Origin: Lacimicrobium alkaliphilum
Lineage (GTDB): Bacteria > Pseudomonadota > Gammaproteobacteria > Enterobacterales > Alteromonadaceae
Direction: 5' to 3'
Assembly: GCF_001466725.1 (NCBI RefSeq)
Contig: NZ_CP013650.1
Location: 992,001 to 1,056,000, forward strand
DNA length: 64,000 nucleotides
Shown piece after piece: positions 34,094-43,637 of this stretch. The notes beneath the pieces were generated by a model. That model had not been told where the DNA came from and made no database searches. It saw only the letters and a program-made list of their open reading frames with translations. Both the position numbers and the translations under genes were made by a program. Each line of letters opens with the position of its first letter. Positions within the stretch are counted from its first letter, which is position 1.

Positions 34094-36742
34094 ATGTTTA
34101 ATCGTAAAAAACTGAGTATTGCCGTTATTTCAGCACTCGCTGCCAGCCCTTTGGCGTATGCCCAGGACGAAAGCGAAAAAGGAAAAATTGAAACCATTCA
34201 GGTCACTGCTACCAAGCGAACGGAATCTATCCAGGACGTGCCGGTTTCAATGAGCGCTCTGAATGGTAAGCAGCTTGAGAAACTGGGGCTGGACAATTTC
34301 AATGAATACGTAGAGTTCCTGCCCAATGTGGTATTCCAGGGCACGGGGCCTGGGCAGAACGAAGTATATATCCGTGGTGCGGCCACCACCCAGACCAATA
34401 TCTCGGTGTCTACCGTGCAGGCGCTGCAGCCTTCCGTAGCGTTTTACCTGGATGAACAACCGGTGTCTATGCAGGGCCGAAATCTGGATGTGTATGCCAC
34501 CGATATGCAGCGGGTTGAGGTACTACCCGGGCCTCAGGGTACGTTGTTCGGTGCCAGTTCTCAGGCCGGTACAGTGCGTATGATCACCAATAAACCCGAT
34601 CATGCGGGTTTTGCTGCAGGCTTTAAGACCAGCATCAGCTCGACCAAAGGCGGGGAGATGAGCAATTCCGTTGAAGGCTATATCAACATCACGCCTACCA
34701 ACGATTTGGCGCTGCGTGTGGCGGCCTACAATGATTCCCAGGGTGGCTGGATAGACAATGTGCTGAACGATCCCGACAACGGCGGTTACCGCGGCAGTGC
34801 CCAGGTGATCAGCCGAATCTCAGGCGGTGTGCTGGCGGACCCTGCCAATACGCCGGTAACGGTGCCTAAAAACGACGCGCTGGTGGAAGATGATATCAAC
34901 GATGCAACCTATTCCGGGGCTCGTTTCAGCGCGTCTTACCATATTAATGACGACTGGAACCTGCTGGTACAGCATACCCAGCAATCACTTAACACCGAGG
35001 GTGTGTTCTCTTATGATCCGAACCTGGAAGGTGAAAGCTCAACTAACCGCTTTCAGCCTGAGAGCAATGACGATGACTTCGGTTTAACCACCTGGACCCT
35101 GGAAGGGCGTTTAAAACAACTGGAAGTGGTGTATACCGGTGGTTATCTGGATCGTGAAATCAACTCGCTGATTGATTATACCGGTTATACCAACGGCGGA
35201 CTCTTTTCCGCTTACTATGTGTGTCGCTATTTTGGCCTGCCAGCGGAAGAACAGGAATGTCTGGATCCGACCAAATTCTATAAGGAAGAAACAGACACCA
35301 GCCGGGTCACGCACGAGTTACGTTTCAATACCCCGGTAGAAAATCGCTGGAGACTCACAGCGGGTGTGTTTTATGACGATCAAGATCTCTCCACCATCGG
35401 CTTGTTCAAGATTCCCAATACGGACTTGTTCCCCGATATGGCAAGAACTCTGGTGGGTAATGAAGGCATCAACAGTGATGGCGGCCCCTTCCCCTCTGAA
35501 GTCGGGTTTGTTAACGACATTACTCACACCATTGAGCAGATAGCGGTATTTGGTCAGGGCGAATATGACCTGACCGATACCCTGACGCTGACTCTGGGTG
35601 CCCGTTGGTATGAGATTGACGATACCTATAAAGGCTCTACAACCACCGCCGATGTCAGCGGTCGTTTGCGCGCTTTTGGTGATGGCAGCGACCAGGCACT
35701 GATCGACTTTTTCGGTGAAGAAGCGGCTCAGGGCTATATTGACGCCATCGCCAGCGGTCAGCTGGATGTCAGTCTGGTGGATGAAAACGGTACGGTGACA
35801 GTGGATGATGTCATTTACAAGGCCTCTCTGGACTGGAAAGTCAACGATGATGTGTTGTTATTTGCCACCTATTCAGAAGGGTTCCGTCCGCCGGTCACTA
35901 ACCGGGTAGGGGGTGGTGCCGCCACAAATAGCAGTGGTGTATTCGCCGACTTCCGTATTCCGGTCTACTCTACCACCGATACCCTGGATAACTATGAGCT
36001 GGGCATGAAAGGGGATTTCCTTGAGCAGACCTTAAGAGTGAATGCCACTGCGTTCTACTCAGAAATTTCTGATTTGCAGACGTCTCGCTTCGACCCCACA
36101 AACATCAGTTTCCTGGTGTTTACCGATAATGTGGGTACCGCCGAAATTACGGGCCTGGATGCAGATTTCCAGTGGTATGCCACAGACAATTTCGTACTCA
36201 ATGGTGCCATGAGCTGGCTGGATACGGAACTGACAGAGATTAACACTGAACTGCGTGGGATTGCGCCGCCGGAAGGCAGCCGCCTACCTTTCTCGGCGGA
36301 ATTTTCCGGTAACCTGCAGGCCAGCTATTTCTACATGCTGGAAAATGGCTGGGAAGGTTACGTCAATGGTGCCATCAACTACACCGGCGATCGCCTGGTG
36401 GGGATGACCATGGACGCCTATGTCATGGAAGATGCTACCCAACTGATCTATGGCACCGGCAGCGGGCTGAAGATCGAGCAAGAGGCAGCGCTGTTTGAAG
36501 GTGTCACCTATACCGATGAGTCAGGTAATACCTTCGCCGGTGGCCGTTATGTGCAGGAAAGCTATGCGGTAGCCAATATCGCCTTTGGTGTCAGAGCCAA
36601 CGACTGGACTGCTGAGCTGTATATCGACAACATCACTGATGAACGTGGTATGCAGTATATCGATACCCAGCAGTTTACTCCCAAGGTGGTAAGCAGCCGC
36701 CCCCGTACTATTGGTGTGCGGTTCTCTTACGACGCGTTCTAA
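34094..36742 (+). CDS. TonB-dependent outer-membrane receptor
   Basis: An 882-residue receptor. A signal peptide (cleaved after PLAYA) leads to a TonB-box-like IETIQVTATKR at about 29-39, a plug domain (SIQDVPVSMSAL to GTLFGASSQAGTVRMITNKP, about residues 40-170) and a 22-strand barrel ending in FSYDAF with C-terminal phenylalanine. The ATG at 34094 is preferred because the signal peptide starts there, with 43 extra codons if read further upstream. The cargo is unknown; the plug resembles those of the large alteromonad receptors for small organic compounds rather than clear siderophore receptors. A TPR-sulfotransferase follows after a strong terminator; a MarR gene faces it. Confidence 0.93.
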   Translation: MFNRKKLSIAVISALAASPLAYAQDESEKGKIETIQVTATKRTESIQDVPVSMSALNGKQLEKLGLDNFNEYVEFLPNVVFQGTGPGQNEVYIRGAATTQTNISVSTVQALQPSVAFYLDEQPVSMQGRNLDVYATDMQRVEVLPGPQGTLFGASSQAGTVRMITNKPDHAGFAAGFKTSISSTKGGEMSNSVEGYINITPTNDLALRVAAYNDSQGGWIDNVLNDPDNGGYRGSAQVISRISGGVLADPANTPVTVPKNDALVEDDINDATYSGARFSASYHINDDWNLLVQHTQQSLNTEGVFSYDPNLEGESSTNRFQPESNDDDFGLTTWTLEGRLKQLEVVYTGGYLDREINSLIDYTGYTNGGLFSAYYVCRYFGLPAEEQECLDPTKFYKEETDTSRVTHELRFNTPVENRWRLTAGVFYDDQDLSTIGLFKIPNTDLFPDMARTLVGNEGINSDGGPFPSEVGFVNDITHTIEQIAVFGQGEYDLTDTLTLTLGARWYEIDDTYKGSTTTADVSGRLRAFGDGSDQALIDFFGEEAAQGYIDAIASGQLDVSLVDENGTVTVDDVIYKASLDWKVNDDVLLFATYSEGFRPPVTNRVGGGAATNSSGVFADFRIPVYSTTDTLDNYELGMKGDFLEQTLRVNATAFYSEISDLQTSRFDPTNISFLVFTDNVGTAEITGLDADFQWYATDNFVLNGAMSWLDTELTEINTELRGIAPPEGSRLPFSAEFSGNLQASYFYMLENGWEGYVNGAINYTGDRLVGMTMDAYVMEDATQLIYGTGSGLKIEQEAALFEGVTYTDESGNTFAGGRYVQESYAVANIAFGVRANDWTAELYIDNITDERGMQYIDTQQFTPKVVSSRPRTIGVRFSYDAF

Positions 36743-36762
36743 GAAGACACTTGTCGTAATAT

Positions 36763-36792
36763 AAAAAGGCAAGCGCAGTGCGCTTGCCTTTT
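36763..36792 (+). terminator. Strong Rho-independent terminator after the TonB receptor
   Basis: A perfect 9-bp stem GGCAAGCGC/GCGCTTGCC with a three-base loop, flanked by AAAAA and TTTT, so it can work in either direction. Confidence 0.93.
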
Positions 36793-36841
36793 GCGTTTTA
36801 ATCTCCACACAATGACATCAACGACGCCAGGCACACTTAAG

Positions 36842-38863
36842 ATGGAGTATGAATTGAGCAAACCCACAGGCGAAATGCTGAGGCAAATCCAGCAACTGAT
36901 TCAGCAGGCCAGCTTCGAACAGGCAGAAGAGCAGGCCAGGGAATTATTGGCGCAGCAACTGCCACCGGCTGTTATGCAGGAGCTTTATTATTTGCTGGCC
37001 GTCAGCCAACGTTATCGGGGCGCACCTGATGAGGCACAGCAGACTCTTAAAAGATTACTTCAGCTGAATCCGGAGCATGCCAGGGCGCTTCAGGAACAGG
37101 GCTATCTGGCTCAGGCCAGAGGTGATAACTTTGCTGCCGCTCAGGCCTTTTATCGGGCCACAAGGTGTAACCCGGCTTTGTTAAGCAGTTGGAAGGCTTT
37201 ACTGGCCTTGTACCAGCAGGCCGGACAAAAACAGGCCATGGAGCTGGCACAGCAGCATATCAGCGCCCTCGAGCAGTTACCGCCACCTTTGCTGGGGGCA
37301 TCTGATCTGATGTACGACGGTAAACTGATGCAGGCGGAACAACTGTGCCGCCAGTTTTTATTGCAGCATAAGCATCATATTGAGGCTATGTGTTTGCTGG
37401 CCGAGATCGGTGTGCGTCTGAAAATCTATGATGATGCCGAATTTTTACTGGAAAGCTGTGTAGAGCTGGCCCCGGAACACATAAGTGCCCGCACTCAGTA
37501 TCTGACTTTGCTGTTGCGCACCGGCAAATATGCCAAAGCCGAACAGCAGGCGAGATGGTTGCTGGAGCGCCAGCCGGACAATTCCGCCCATAAAATCAGT
37601 CTGGCTGCGGCACTGGTGGGCCTGGGCGAGAATGAGCAAGGCATTGCGCTTTACCAGAGCGTATTGGATAAACTGTCACAACCAGCAGATGTATATCTGC
37701 AACTGGGACATGCGCAAAAAGCCATTGGTGAGTTTGATGCCGCTGTCACCAGCTATCAGAAAGCCTATCAACACCGACAGGACTTTGGTGATGCCTACTG
37801 GAGTCTGGCGAACACCAAGACCTACAGGTTTAGTGAACAGGAAGTGCATAACATGCAGGCCAGAGCCGGGGATGAGCAGACTCCGGTGGATGATAAAATT
37901 CATTTTTATTTTGCTCTTGGCAAAGCCTTCGAGGATCAAAAGGACTACCAGAATGCCTTTGAATACTACGCCAGTGGTAACCAGTTAAAACAGCAGCAGT
38001 CTGGCTACGAGCCTGATAAGACCACGCAAATGGTGGATGCCCAGATTAAGCACTGCACTGCAGAGTTATTTGAAAAGCGCGGGCAATTAGGGGCCACGAA
38101 CCCGGACCCTATCTTTATTCTCGGGTTACCCAGGGCCGGCTCTACGTTGCTGGAACAAATTCTTGCTTCGCACTCTAAGGTGGATGGCACCATGGAGCTG
38201 CATAATATCCTTGGTCTGGCCATGCGTCTGCGTGGTCGCAATGCCAGTCAGGCGCCAGCTTATCCAGCCAACCTGTGGGAGATAAAAGACGAGTACTTCG
38301 CCCGCTTCGGTGAGCAGTTTATCGACAACACCCGCTCATACCGGGGGAATGCGCCATTTTTTATTGATAAGATGCCAAATAATTTTCTGCATATTGGCCT
38401 GATTAAACTGATATTACCCAATGCGAAAATTATCGACGCCCGCCGTCACCCTATGGCCTGTTGTTTCAGCGGTTTTAAACAGCTATTTGGCGAAGGGCAG
38501 GACTTCAGTTACAGTCTTGAAGCCATGGGCGGGTATTACAAAGATTATGTGAGACTGATGGAGCACTGGAACAGAGTGTTACCCGGGCAGATATTGCAGG
38601 TTCAGCATGAAGAATTGCTGCAGGATACCGAAGGGCAGATCCGCCGTATGCTGGATTTCTGCAATTTGCCCTTCGAATCCGGGTGTCTGGAATTCTATCG
38701 CACTAAACGCAGTATCAAGACACCGAGTTCAGAACAGGTGCGCCAGCCAGTTAATAAGCGTGCCGCGCAGCAATGGCGGCATTTTGAACCTTATCTGCAG
38801 CCACTGAAAGAAGCATTGGGTGAAGAGCTATTGGCGCAATATCGCCGCTATGAACAACTATGA
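36842..38863 (+). CDS. TPR-repeat sulfotransferase
   Basis: About 673 residues: roughly eight to ten tetratricopeptide repeats over the first 400 residues, then a sulfotransferase domain. The PAPS 5'-phosphate loop is IFILGLPRAGSTLLEQIL near 421-438, and the 3'-phosphate region is DARRHPMACCFSGFK near 531-545. This layout matches bacterial Sulfotransfer_3 proteins fused to TPRs. It may sulfate a protein tyrosine or a glycan; the acceptor is unknown. The start is uncertain: ATG at 36842, ATG at 36812, or TTG at 36854, which has GGAG six bases before it. TPR-sulfotransferases often stand beside TonB receptors, as here. Confidence 0.85.
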   Translation: MEYELSKPTGEMLRQIQQLIQQASFEQAEEQARELLAQQLPPAVMQELYYLLAVSQRYRGAPDEAQQTLKRLLQLNPEHARALQEQGYLAQARGDNFAAAQAFYRATRCNPALLSSWKALLALYQQAGQKQAMELAQQHISALEQLPPPLLGASDLMYDGKLMQAEQLCRQFLLQHKHHIEAMCLLAEIGVRLKIYDDAEFLLESCVELAPEHISARTQYLTLLLRTGKYAKAEQQARWLLERQPDNSAHKISLAAALVGLGENEQGIALYQSVLDKLSQPADVYLQLGHAQKAIGEFDAAVTSYQKAYQHRQDFGDAYWSLANTKTYRFSEQEVHNMQARAGDEQTPVDDKIHFYFALGKAFEDQKDYQNAFEYYASGNQLKQQQSGYEPDKTTQMVDAQIKHCTAELFEKRGQLGATNPDPIFILGLPRAGSTLLEQILASHSKVDGTMELHNILGLAMRLRGRNASQAPAYPANLWEIKDEYFARFGEQFIDNTRSYRGNAPFFIDKMPNNFLHIGLIKLILPNAKIIDARRHPMACCFSGFKQLFGEGQDFSYSLEAMGGYYKDYVRLMEHWNRVLPGQILQVQHEELLQDTEGQIRRMLDFCNLPFESGCLEFYRTKRSIKTPSSEQVRQPVNKRAAQQWRHFEPYLQPLKEALGEELLAQYRRYEQL

Positions 38864-38886
38864 CAGGCAGGAGTAAAAAACGAAAC

Positions 38887-39057
38887 TCAGTCCTGTGACT
38901 GATGTCGTTTGATATAGCTTTGGATAAAACGGCGCAGTTCTTTGGCGGCTTTGGTGTTTTGTTGTTCGCAGATTTGCACAAACTCATCCCGGGTCTGCTT
39001 ATCGATGCGAATAAGCAACTGGCTGTCTTTTTTACTCTTTTTGCTCTTTGAGGGCAT
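38887..39057 (-). CDS. Small ribbon-helix-helix-like protein
   Basis: A 56-residue, lysine-rich product. After a basic start (MPSKSKKSKKDS) it has a strand SQLLIRID, then two helices (KQTRDEFVQICEQQNTKAAK and ELRRFIQSYIKRHQ), the pattern of CopG/Arc-type DNA-binding proteins. It could bind DNA as a dimer. The ATG at 39057 was taken; the frame is open for fifteen more codons but those look non-coding. It converges on the sulfotransferase. No toxin partner is adjacent, so it is not an obvious antitoxin. Confidence 0.6.
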   Translation of the reverse strand: MPSKSKKSKKDSQLLIRIDKQTRDEFVQICEQQNTKAAKELRRFIQSYIKRHQSQD

Positions 39058-39230
39058 GGCATTCGGCTTAATGATGGGGAGCAAAATTGTAACCTGTGAC
39101 ACTTTTATGTCAATTTAATGAACAGGTGTTATTGATAAGAGAATAACCGGCTTCAAATGACTGGCGGTAAAGGGGTAAACAACGCTAGACTTAAGCACGC
39201 TCTAACGTAACGGATATAACAGAGAAAACT

Positions 39231-39845
39231 ATGAAAAAACGCACACTTAGTGGATTGATGGGCGCCTTATTACTGACCAGCACCTGGGCTCAGGCCGAAG
39301 GCGCCATGTATGGCCTGCTGGGATTAAATTACGCAGAGGCCGATCAGGAAGAGATCAGCGCCAAGGGACCTGGATACAGCTTTGCTATGGGCTATGAGTT
39401 TCACCGGCAATGGTTTGTGGAGCTGGGCTATCAGCAACTGATTGATGAGGATACCGATGCACTGACTGCTGACAACCTTGGCAGTGAGGACAGCAATAGT
39501 GCGACGGGAGATGCCATCTATGCGGCGGTTTTAGGTAAAGCGGCTTCTCAGGCGGGCACGCTGTTTTACCGCTTAGGACTGATGAGTGTTAAGTGGCAGG
39601 CCGACAGCTATTTACCAGAGGGCAGTGAATGTGCTCAGGGGCAGGCGACTGAGGTGACGGTGAATGCAAACCTTAACGCAACCCGCTGTGCAGTAGATGA
39701 TACGGTGATTGCCGGTGTAGTCGGGTTGGGTTTTGATTTTGTTCTGACCGAAACAGTGGATTTACGCCTCGAAGCGCAGCATATCCGCGGAGAAGATGAT
39801 CTGCAGGTCAATCTGGTGCAACTCGGTGTAAGGTACAATTTTTAA
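39231..39845 (+). CDS. Outer-membrane beta-barrel protein (porin-like)
   Basis: A 204-residue protein with a signal peptide (cleaved after TWAQA, residue 22) and an eight-strand barrel ending VRYNF. Segments such as MYGLLGLNYAEAD and GYSFAMGYEFHRQWFVELGY are typical of OmpA-type small barrels. Two cysteines (about 134 and 153) in a long loop could form a disulfide. It is not closely alike to the barrel at 19707. No periplasmic domain is attached. The function is unknown. Confidence 0.82.
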   Translation: MKKRTLSGLMGALLLTSTWAQAEGAMYGLLGLNYAEADQEEISAKGPGYSFAMGYEFHRQWFVELGYQQLIDEDTDALTADNLGSEDSNSATGDAIYAAVLGKAASQAGTLFYRLGLMSVKWQADSYLPEGSECAQGQATEVTVNANLNATRCAVDDTVIAGVVGLGFDFVLTETVDLRLEAQHIRGEDDLQVNLVQLGVRYNF

Positions 39846-39855
39846 TTAAGACTAA

Positions 39856-41391
39856 TCATAAGTCATCCAGATTCGTCAGTAAGTTCTGACCCCAGCCCAG
39901 CAGTGCCCGTTGATCTTCGGCTGATTTCTTCTGCCATTGGCTGAGCATTAGCGCCATTCTGGGATTATCACTGAACTTGTGCTGATGCTTGTCGATAAAA
40001 TGCCAGTACAGGGCATTAAAAGGGCAGGCTTTATGACCTGTAGTCTGGTTCACGCTGTACACACAGTGTTTGCAATGGTTGCCCATTTTGTTGATGTAGC
40101 GTCCGCTGGCGGCATAGGGTTTACTGGCCACAAAGCCGCCGTCGGCATACAGGGCCATGCCGAGTGTGTTTGGCAACTCCACCCACTCAAAGGCATCCAC
40201 ATATACCGCCAGGTACCAGCGACATACCGCTTTAACATCCAGACCACTGAGTAGGGCAAAGTTGCCAATTACCATCAGACGCTGAATATGATGGGCATAG
40301 GCCTGCTCCAGCGAACTGGTGATGGCCTGGCTGACGCAACGCATATGGGTCTTGCCATTCCAGAACCACTTCGGAAGGGCGCGCCTTGCATCCAGCGCAT
40401 TGTTGTTTTCATAGTCCGCGCCGCAAAACCAATAGAGCCCGCGCACATATTCACGCCAGCCCAATATTTGCCTGACAAAGCCTTCAGTGGCATTTAAGGG
40501 CGTCAGACCTTTTTCGTATGCTCCGATAGCGGCGCGGCATACCTGCATAGGGCTGAGTAAGCCAATATTAATATAGGCAGACAACAGGCTGTGAAATACC
40601 GTGCTGTTGTCATCGGCCAGGGCATCCTGATAGTCACCAAATAGCGCCAGACGATGCTGAATAAAGTCATCCAGGGCTGCGCTGGCCTGCTCTGTGGTTA
40701 CCGCCAGCGCAAAGTTGTCCAGCTCGCCGGGGTTATCGGCAAACTCCTGTTGTACCAGCTCCAGTACATCCTGTGTTATCGCATCCGGGGTAAAACCGAC
40801 CGGCTTAGGGGGATTAAGATCCACTTTCCAGGGCTGACGGTTTTGCTTATCAAAGTTGTACTGGCCTCCTGCTGGCTGGTTGCCGTCCATAAGCAGACCT
40901 GTTCGCTGCCTTGCCCAGCGATAATAATGCTCCATGCGTGGTTGTTTTTTATTGCTGAACCAGTCCAGCATTTCTGACCGACTAAAAATAAAGTTACTGC
41001 CAGATAAAGCGTTAACCGGTATCTGCAGCTCTTGTTTAAGGCTTGCAAATTCCGCTACCAGCCGGTGCTCACCGGGCTCAACATAATACAATTTCTGATA
41101 TGGAGTTTGTTGCAACTGATGCCTGATCAGTTGTGAGAAATTGCACAGTCCGGCTCGTTTGCTCTCCTCGTATTGAAAATAGATTACCTGATATCCGCTC
41201 TGGCGCAGGGCATCGGCGAAGTGGCGCATGGCGGAGAAAATCAGCGCGATCTTGATTTTATTGTGAGGTACATACCCGGCTTCATCAGCCAGCTCCGCCA
41301 TCAGGATATGATCTGTATCCTTGTTCAGTTGCCTGATGGCGGGTTGGTGATGATCTAATTGATCACCTAAGAGTAATAACAGGTTCGGCAT
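39856..41391 (-). CDS. FeS-type bacterial cryptochrome/(6-4) photolyase
   Basis: A 511-residue protein of the photolyase-related (PhrB/CryB) class. The N-terminal alpha/beta part begins LLLLLGDQLDHHQPAI. Four cysteines at 352 (HMRCVSQ), 440 and 443 (CKHC) and 456 (KACPFN) lie at the spacing of the [4Fe-4S] cluster of the Agrobacterium PhrB protein. The FAD-binding helical domain runs through EGFVRQILGWREYVRGLYW near 305-323. It should repair (6-4) photoproducts or act as a light sensor. It converges on the barrel gene with only ten bases between. Confidence 0.92.
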   Translation of the reverse strand: MPNLLLLLGDQLDHHQPAIRQLNKDTDHILMAELADEAGYVPHNKIKIALIFSAMRHFADALRQSGYQVIYFQYEESKRAGLCNFSQLIRHQLQQTPYQKLYYVEPGEHRLVAEFASLKQELQIPVNALSGSNFIFSRSEMLDWFSNKKQPRMEHYYRWARQRTGLLMDGNQPAGGQYNFDKQNRQPWKVDLNPPKPVGFTPDAITQDVLELVQQEFADNPGELDNFALAVTTEQASAALDDFIQHRLALFGDYQDALADDNSTVFHSLLSAYINIGLLSPMQVCRAAIGAYEKGLTPLNATEGFVRQILGWREYVRGLYWFCGADYENNNALDARRALPKWFWNGKTHMRCVSQAITSSLEQAYAHHIQRLMVIGNFALLSGLDVKAVCRWYLAVYVDAFEWVELPNTLGMALYADGGFVASKPYAASGRYINKMGNHCKHCVYSVNQTTGHKACPFNALYWHFIDKHQHKFSDNPRMALMLSQWQKKSAEDQRALLGWGQNLLTNLDDL

Positions 41392-41484
41392 AAGTCACAT
41401 AAGTCGGTACAAACAGACACTTATTCGGTTGTAGTGGCAAAGGGGATCAACTATGTTGATCACATTGGTATAAGGAGTGCGGCA

Positions 41485-41742
41485 ATGAAGAATGAAGTGG
41501 ACAGCAGGTTTGTGTTAGCGGTATTTGAGAAAATTCGTGAGCACGGTAAGCAACAGGATGAGTATCATGTGCTTGATGGGCTCAAGGCCTGGACTGATTT
41601 TGATGGCTATACCGTGTTTATCGAGGATGCTCAGGTGCAGTTACGCTTTGGCTTTCACAATCAATATCACTTTGAATATGACAAGTCCGAGCACCTTGAA
41701 CAGTTTGAGAAGAAGTTAAAGCAGATTGATGAAAAGTATTAG
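41485..41742 (+). CDS. DUF3081 family protein
   Basis: An 85-residue protein beginning MKNEVDSRFVLAVFEKIREHG and including AWTDFDGYTVFIEDAQVQLRFGFHNQYHFEY (in part), which I recognise as the DUF3081 family of Vibrio, Shewanella and relatives. AAGGAG stands nine bases before the ATG at 41485, so the longer frame upstream is not used. It is soluble, with a C-terminal lysine-rich helix; no known function. Confidence 0.8.
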   Translation: MKNEVDSRFVLAVFEKIREHGKQQDEYHVLDGLKAWTDFDGYTVFIEDAQVQLRFGFHNQYHFEYDKSEHLEQFEKKLKQIDEKY

Positions 41743-41748
41743 GCTGAA

Positions 41749-42381
41749 TCAGAGTACAAAATAGTAAATGGCCAGATAATGGCAGCTACAGCCAGCTATA
41801 ACGAAAAGGTGCCAGATGGCATGGGTGTATTGCCGTTGTTTGGCAGTGTAGAAGATAACGCCAAGACTAAAGCATATACCGCCTGCCACCAGTAGCCATA
41901 AACCGCCGCCAGGCAAAGCCTGATACAAAGGGTAGATAAACGCGACAGCCAGCCATCCCATCAGCAGATACAGGGTTACCGACAGACGCGGAAAACGATG
42001 CCGTGCAAACCACTTAAAAACCACACCGGCCACGGCGATAGACCAAATCAGCACCGTGCCAAGAGTGCCAACCCAACCGCCAACACTCACAAGCATAAAA
42101 GGAGTGTAAGTGCCCGCTATCAATAAATAGATGGCGCTGTGGTCAAATAACTTAAGCCAGTGTTTTAACTTCTCTGCGGTGATGCTGTGATATAAGGTTG
42201 AGGTCAGAAACATCAGCAGGAGTGAACTGCCGTAGATGGTTGAGGCGATGATGCTGAGGTTGTCTTCACTGCGTAGCAGCAAAAACACCAGTCCGGCGAT
42301 GGCGATAAAAAATCCCAGGCCATGGCTGACGGCATTGAGCCATTCTTCGGCGACACTATAGGGTCTGGATGGACTGGACAA
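41749..42381 (-). CDS. Hemolysin III/YqfA family membrane protein
   Basis: A 210-residue protein with seven membrane helices of the HlyIII (PAQR-like) superfamily. Visible markers are EEWLNAVSHGLGFFIAI near residues 12-28, SSLLLMFLTSTLYHS near 52-66, FDHSAIYLLIAGTYTPF near 80-96, and HAIWHLFVIAGCSCHYLAIY near 188-207. The histidines and aspartate match the metal site of this class. E. coli YqfA is the nearest known relative. It is a single gene, convergent with DUF3081. Confidence 0.9.
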   Translation of the reverse strand: MSSPSRPYSVAEEWLNAVSHGLGFFIAIAGLVFLLLRSEDNLSIIASTIYGSSLLLMFLTSTLYHSITAEKLKHWLKLFDHSAIYLLIAGTYTPFMLVSVGGWVGTLGTVLIWSIAVAGVVFKWFARHRFPRLSVTLYLLMGWLAVAFIYPLYQALPGGGLWLLVAGGICFSLGVIFYTAKQRQYTHAIWHLFVIAGCSCHYLAIYYFVL

Positions 42382-42489
42382 GCTTAACCTCCGGTGACGT
42401 ATAATGATACATGCTAACTATAAGTGCGCATGATTATAGATTTTCAGCGTACAACTGTACACTAACAGAAGTAAAATAGGCGTTTTGGC

Positions 42490-42762
42490 TTGGCACAATG
42501 GCATTTATATATGGTGGAAACCCGCCTGGGGCACTGGTATACCGGCATCAGCCCGGATCCGGTCAGGCGTTTCACCGAACACCAATCCGGCGGGCCGAAA
42601 GCGGCCAAGGCCCTGAAAGGTAAGGGGCCACTGACAATGATCTATCAGGTGCCGGTAGGGGATCGCAGCCAGGCCAGTCGCGCAGAACACTGGGTTAAGT
42701 CTCTGACCCGTCAGCAAAAACAGGCGCTGGTGGCGGGCAGGCTGGCGCTTCCTGACTATTGA
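42490..42762 (+). CDS. GIY-YIG nuclease superfamily protein
   Basis: A 90-residue single-domain protein. The GIY-YIG motif appears as HLYMVETRLGHWYTGIS (residues about 5-21), followed by the conserved arginine strand PDPVRRFTEHQSG (about 23-35). It fits the small UPF0213/YhbQ-like group, possible DNA-processing nucleases. The frame opens with TTG at 42490 and needs the residues before the first internal ATG for the fold, so TTG is the likely start. It is unrelated to its neighbours. Confidence 0.83.
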   Translation: MAQWHLYMVETRLGHWYTGISPDPVRRFTEHQSGGPKAAKALKGKGPLTMIYQVPVGDRSQASRAEHWVKSLTRQQKQALVAGRLALPDY

Positions 42763-42857
42763 AGAAAAAGCCAGGTGATCAGGCAGAGGCGCCAAGACGC
42801 AGAGGGTTTCAAGAGGAAAATAGCATTACTCTGAGTGTTTCAGCCAGAGCAATAATG

Positions 42858-43637
42858 TCACTGTTGTTCAGGGGGCTTTTGCTGTTTTAGTTCCAGCAAC
42901 TTATCAAGTTTGTTGTGCAGGGCCTGAACCGATTCGTCCAGTTCTTCCACGTGCTGCTGCATTTTTATAATACGTTTGTTTTGCACCGCTAACTGGTCTT
43001 TTTCCTGCGGGGTTATAAAGTATGACGCAATGTAACCGGAGATCACGCCAAACAAGCTGACGCCGCTTATTATCAACAATATGCTGACCACGCGACCGGC
43101 GGTAGATACCGGATAATAATCTCCATAGCCGACAGTCGATATGGTCACCAGGCTCCACCAGATAGCATCTTCAGCAGTGCGAATATTGGCATTGGGCAGA
43201 TCGAATTCAATCAGATAAATAGACAGGCCAGACGCACCAATCAATATCACCAGTGCCACCATCATGGTAGCCAGTGTCGTCTGAATTCTGTCCTTGAGGG
43301 AAGACAACATCAGGTGGCGGGTTTGTTTGATCAGGCGGATAACACGCAATACCTGCAGAAAACGGGCGAGGCGGAAGATTTCAATGGCCGGGATACTGGC
43401 GACAAAATCAATCCAGTGCTCCTTGAAGTAGAGACGTCGATCTTTGCTGTGGGCCAGGTTATAGAAGAAGTGCATCAGGAACACCACACAGATAAAGGTA
43501 TCCATGATCAGCAGGTAATGGCGCACATCTGCCGATAATTGCATCACCATCAGCACAGAGATATTCACTACAGCAACGATGGACAACACCATCATGCCAA
43601 TGTCAAAAGGGCCGAGTTTAATCTTTTGTTGTGTCAT
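42858..43637 (-). CDS. Voltage-gated-type potassium channel
   Basis: A 259-residue protein with six membrane helices. The S4-like helix is FRLARFLQVLRVIRLIKQTR (about 84-103), with regularly spaced arginines, and the pore has the selectivity filter TISTVGYGDYYP near residue 170. A C-terminal coiled coil (about 215-255) likely drives assembly. It should pass K+ in response to voltage. Its ATG overlaps the stop of the upstream DUF350 gene by one base (TGATG), so the two are coupled. Confidence 0.9.
   Translation of the reverse strand: MTQQKIKLGPFDIGMMVLSIVAVVNISVLMVMQLSADVRHYLLIMDTFICVVFLMHFFYNLAHSKDRRLYFKEHWIDFVASIPAIEIFRLARFLQVLRVIRLIKQTRHLMLSSLKDRIQTTLATMMVALVILIGASGLSIYLIEFDLPNANIRTAEDAIWWSLVTISTVGYGDYYPVSTAGRVVSILLIISGVSLFGVISGYIASYFITPQEKDQLAVQNKRIIKMQQHVEELDESVQALHNKLDKLLELKQQKPPEQQ

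Noticed and set aside
38887..39057. Antitoxin of a toxin-antitoxin pair
   Set aside because: The small RHH-like protein has no adjacent toxin gene; the neighbours are a sulfotransferase and a barrel protein.
42484..42500. TGGCAC sequence before the GIY-YIG gene as a sigma-54 promoter
   Set aside because: No GC stands at the -12 position, and the site overlaps the start codon.
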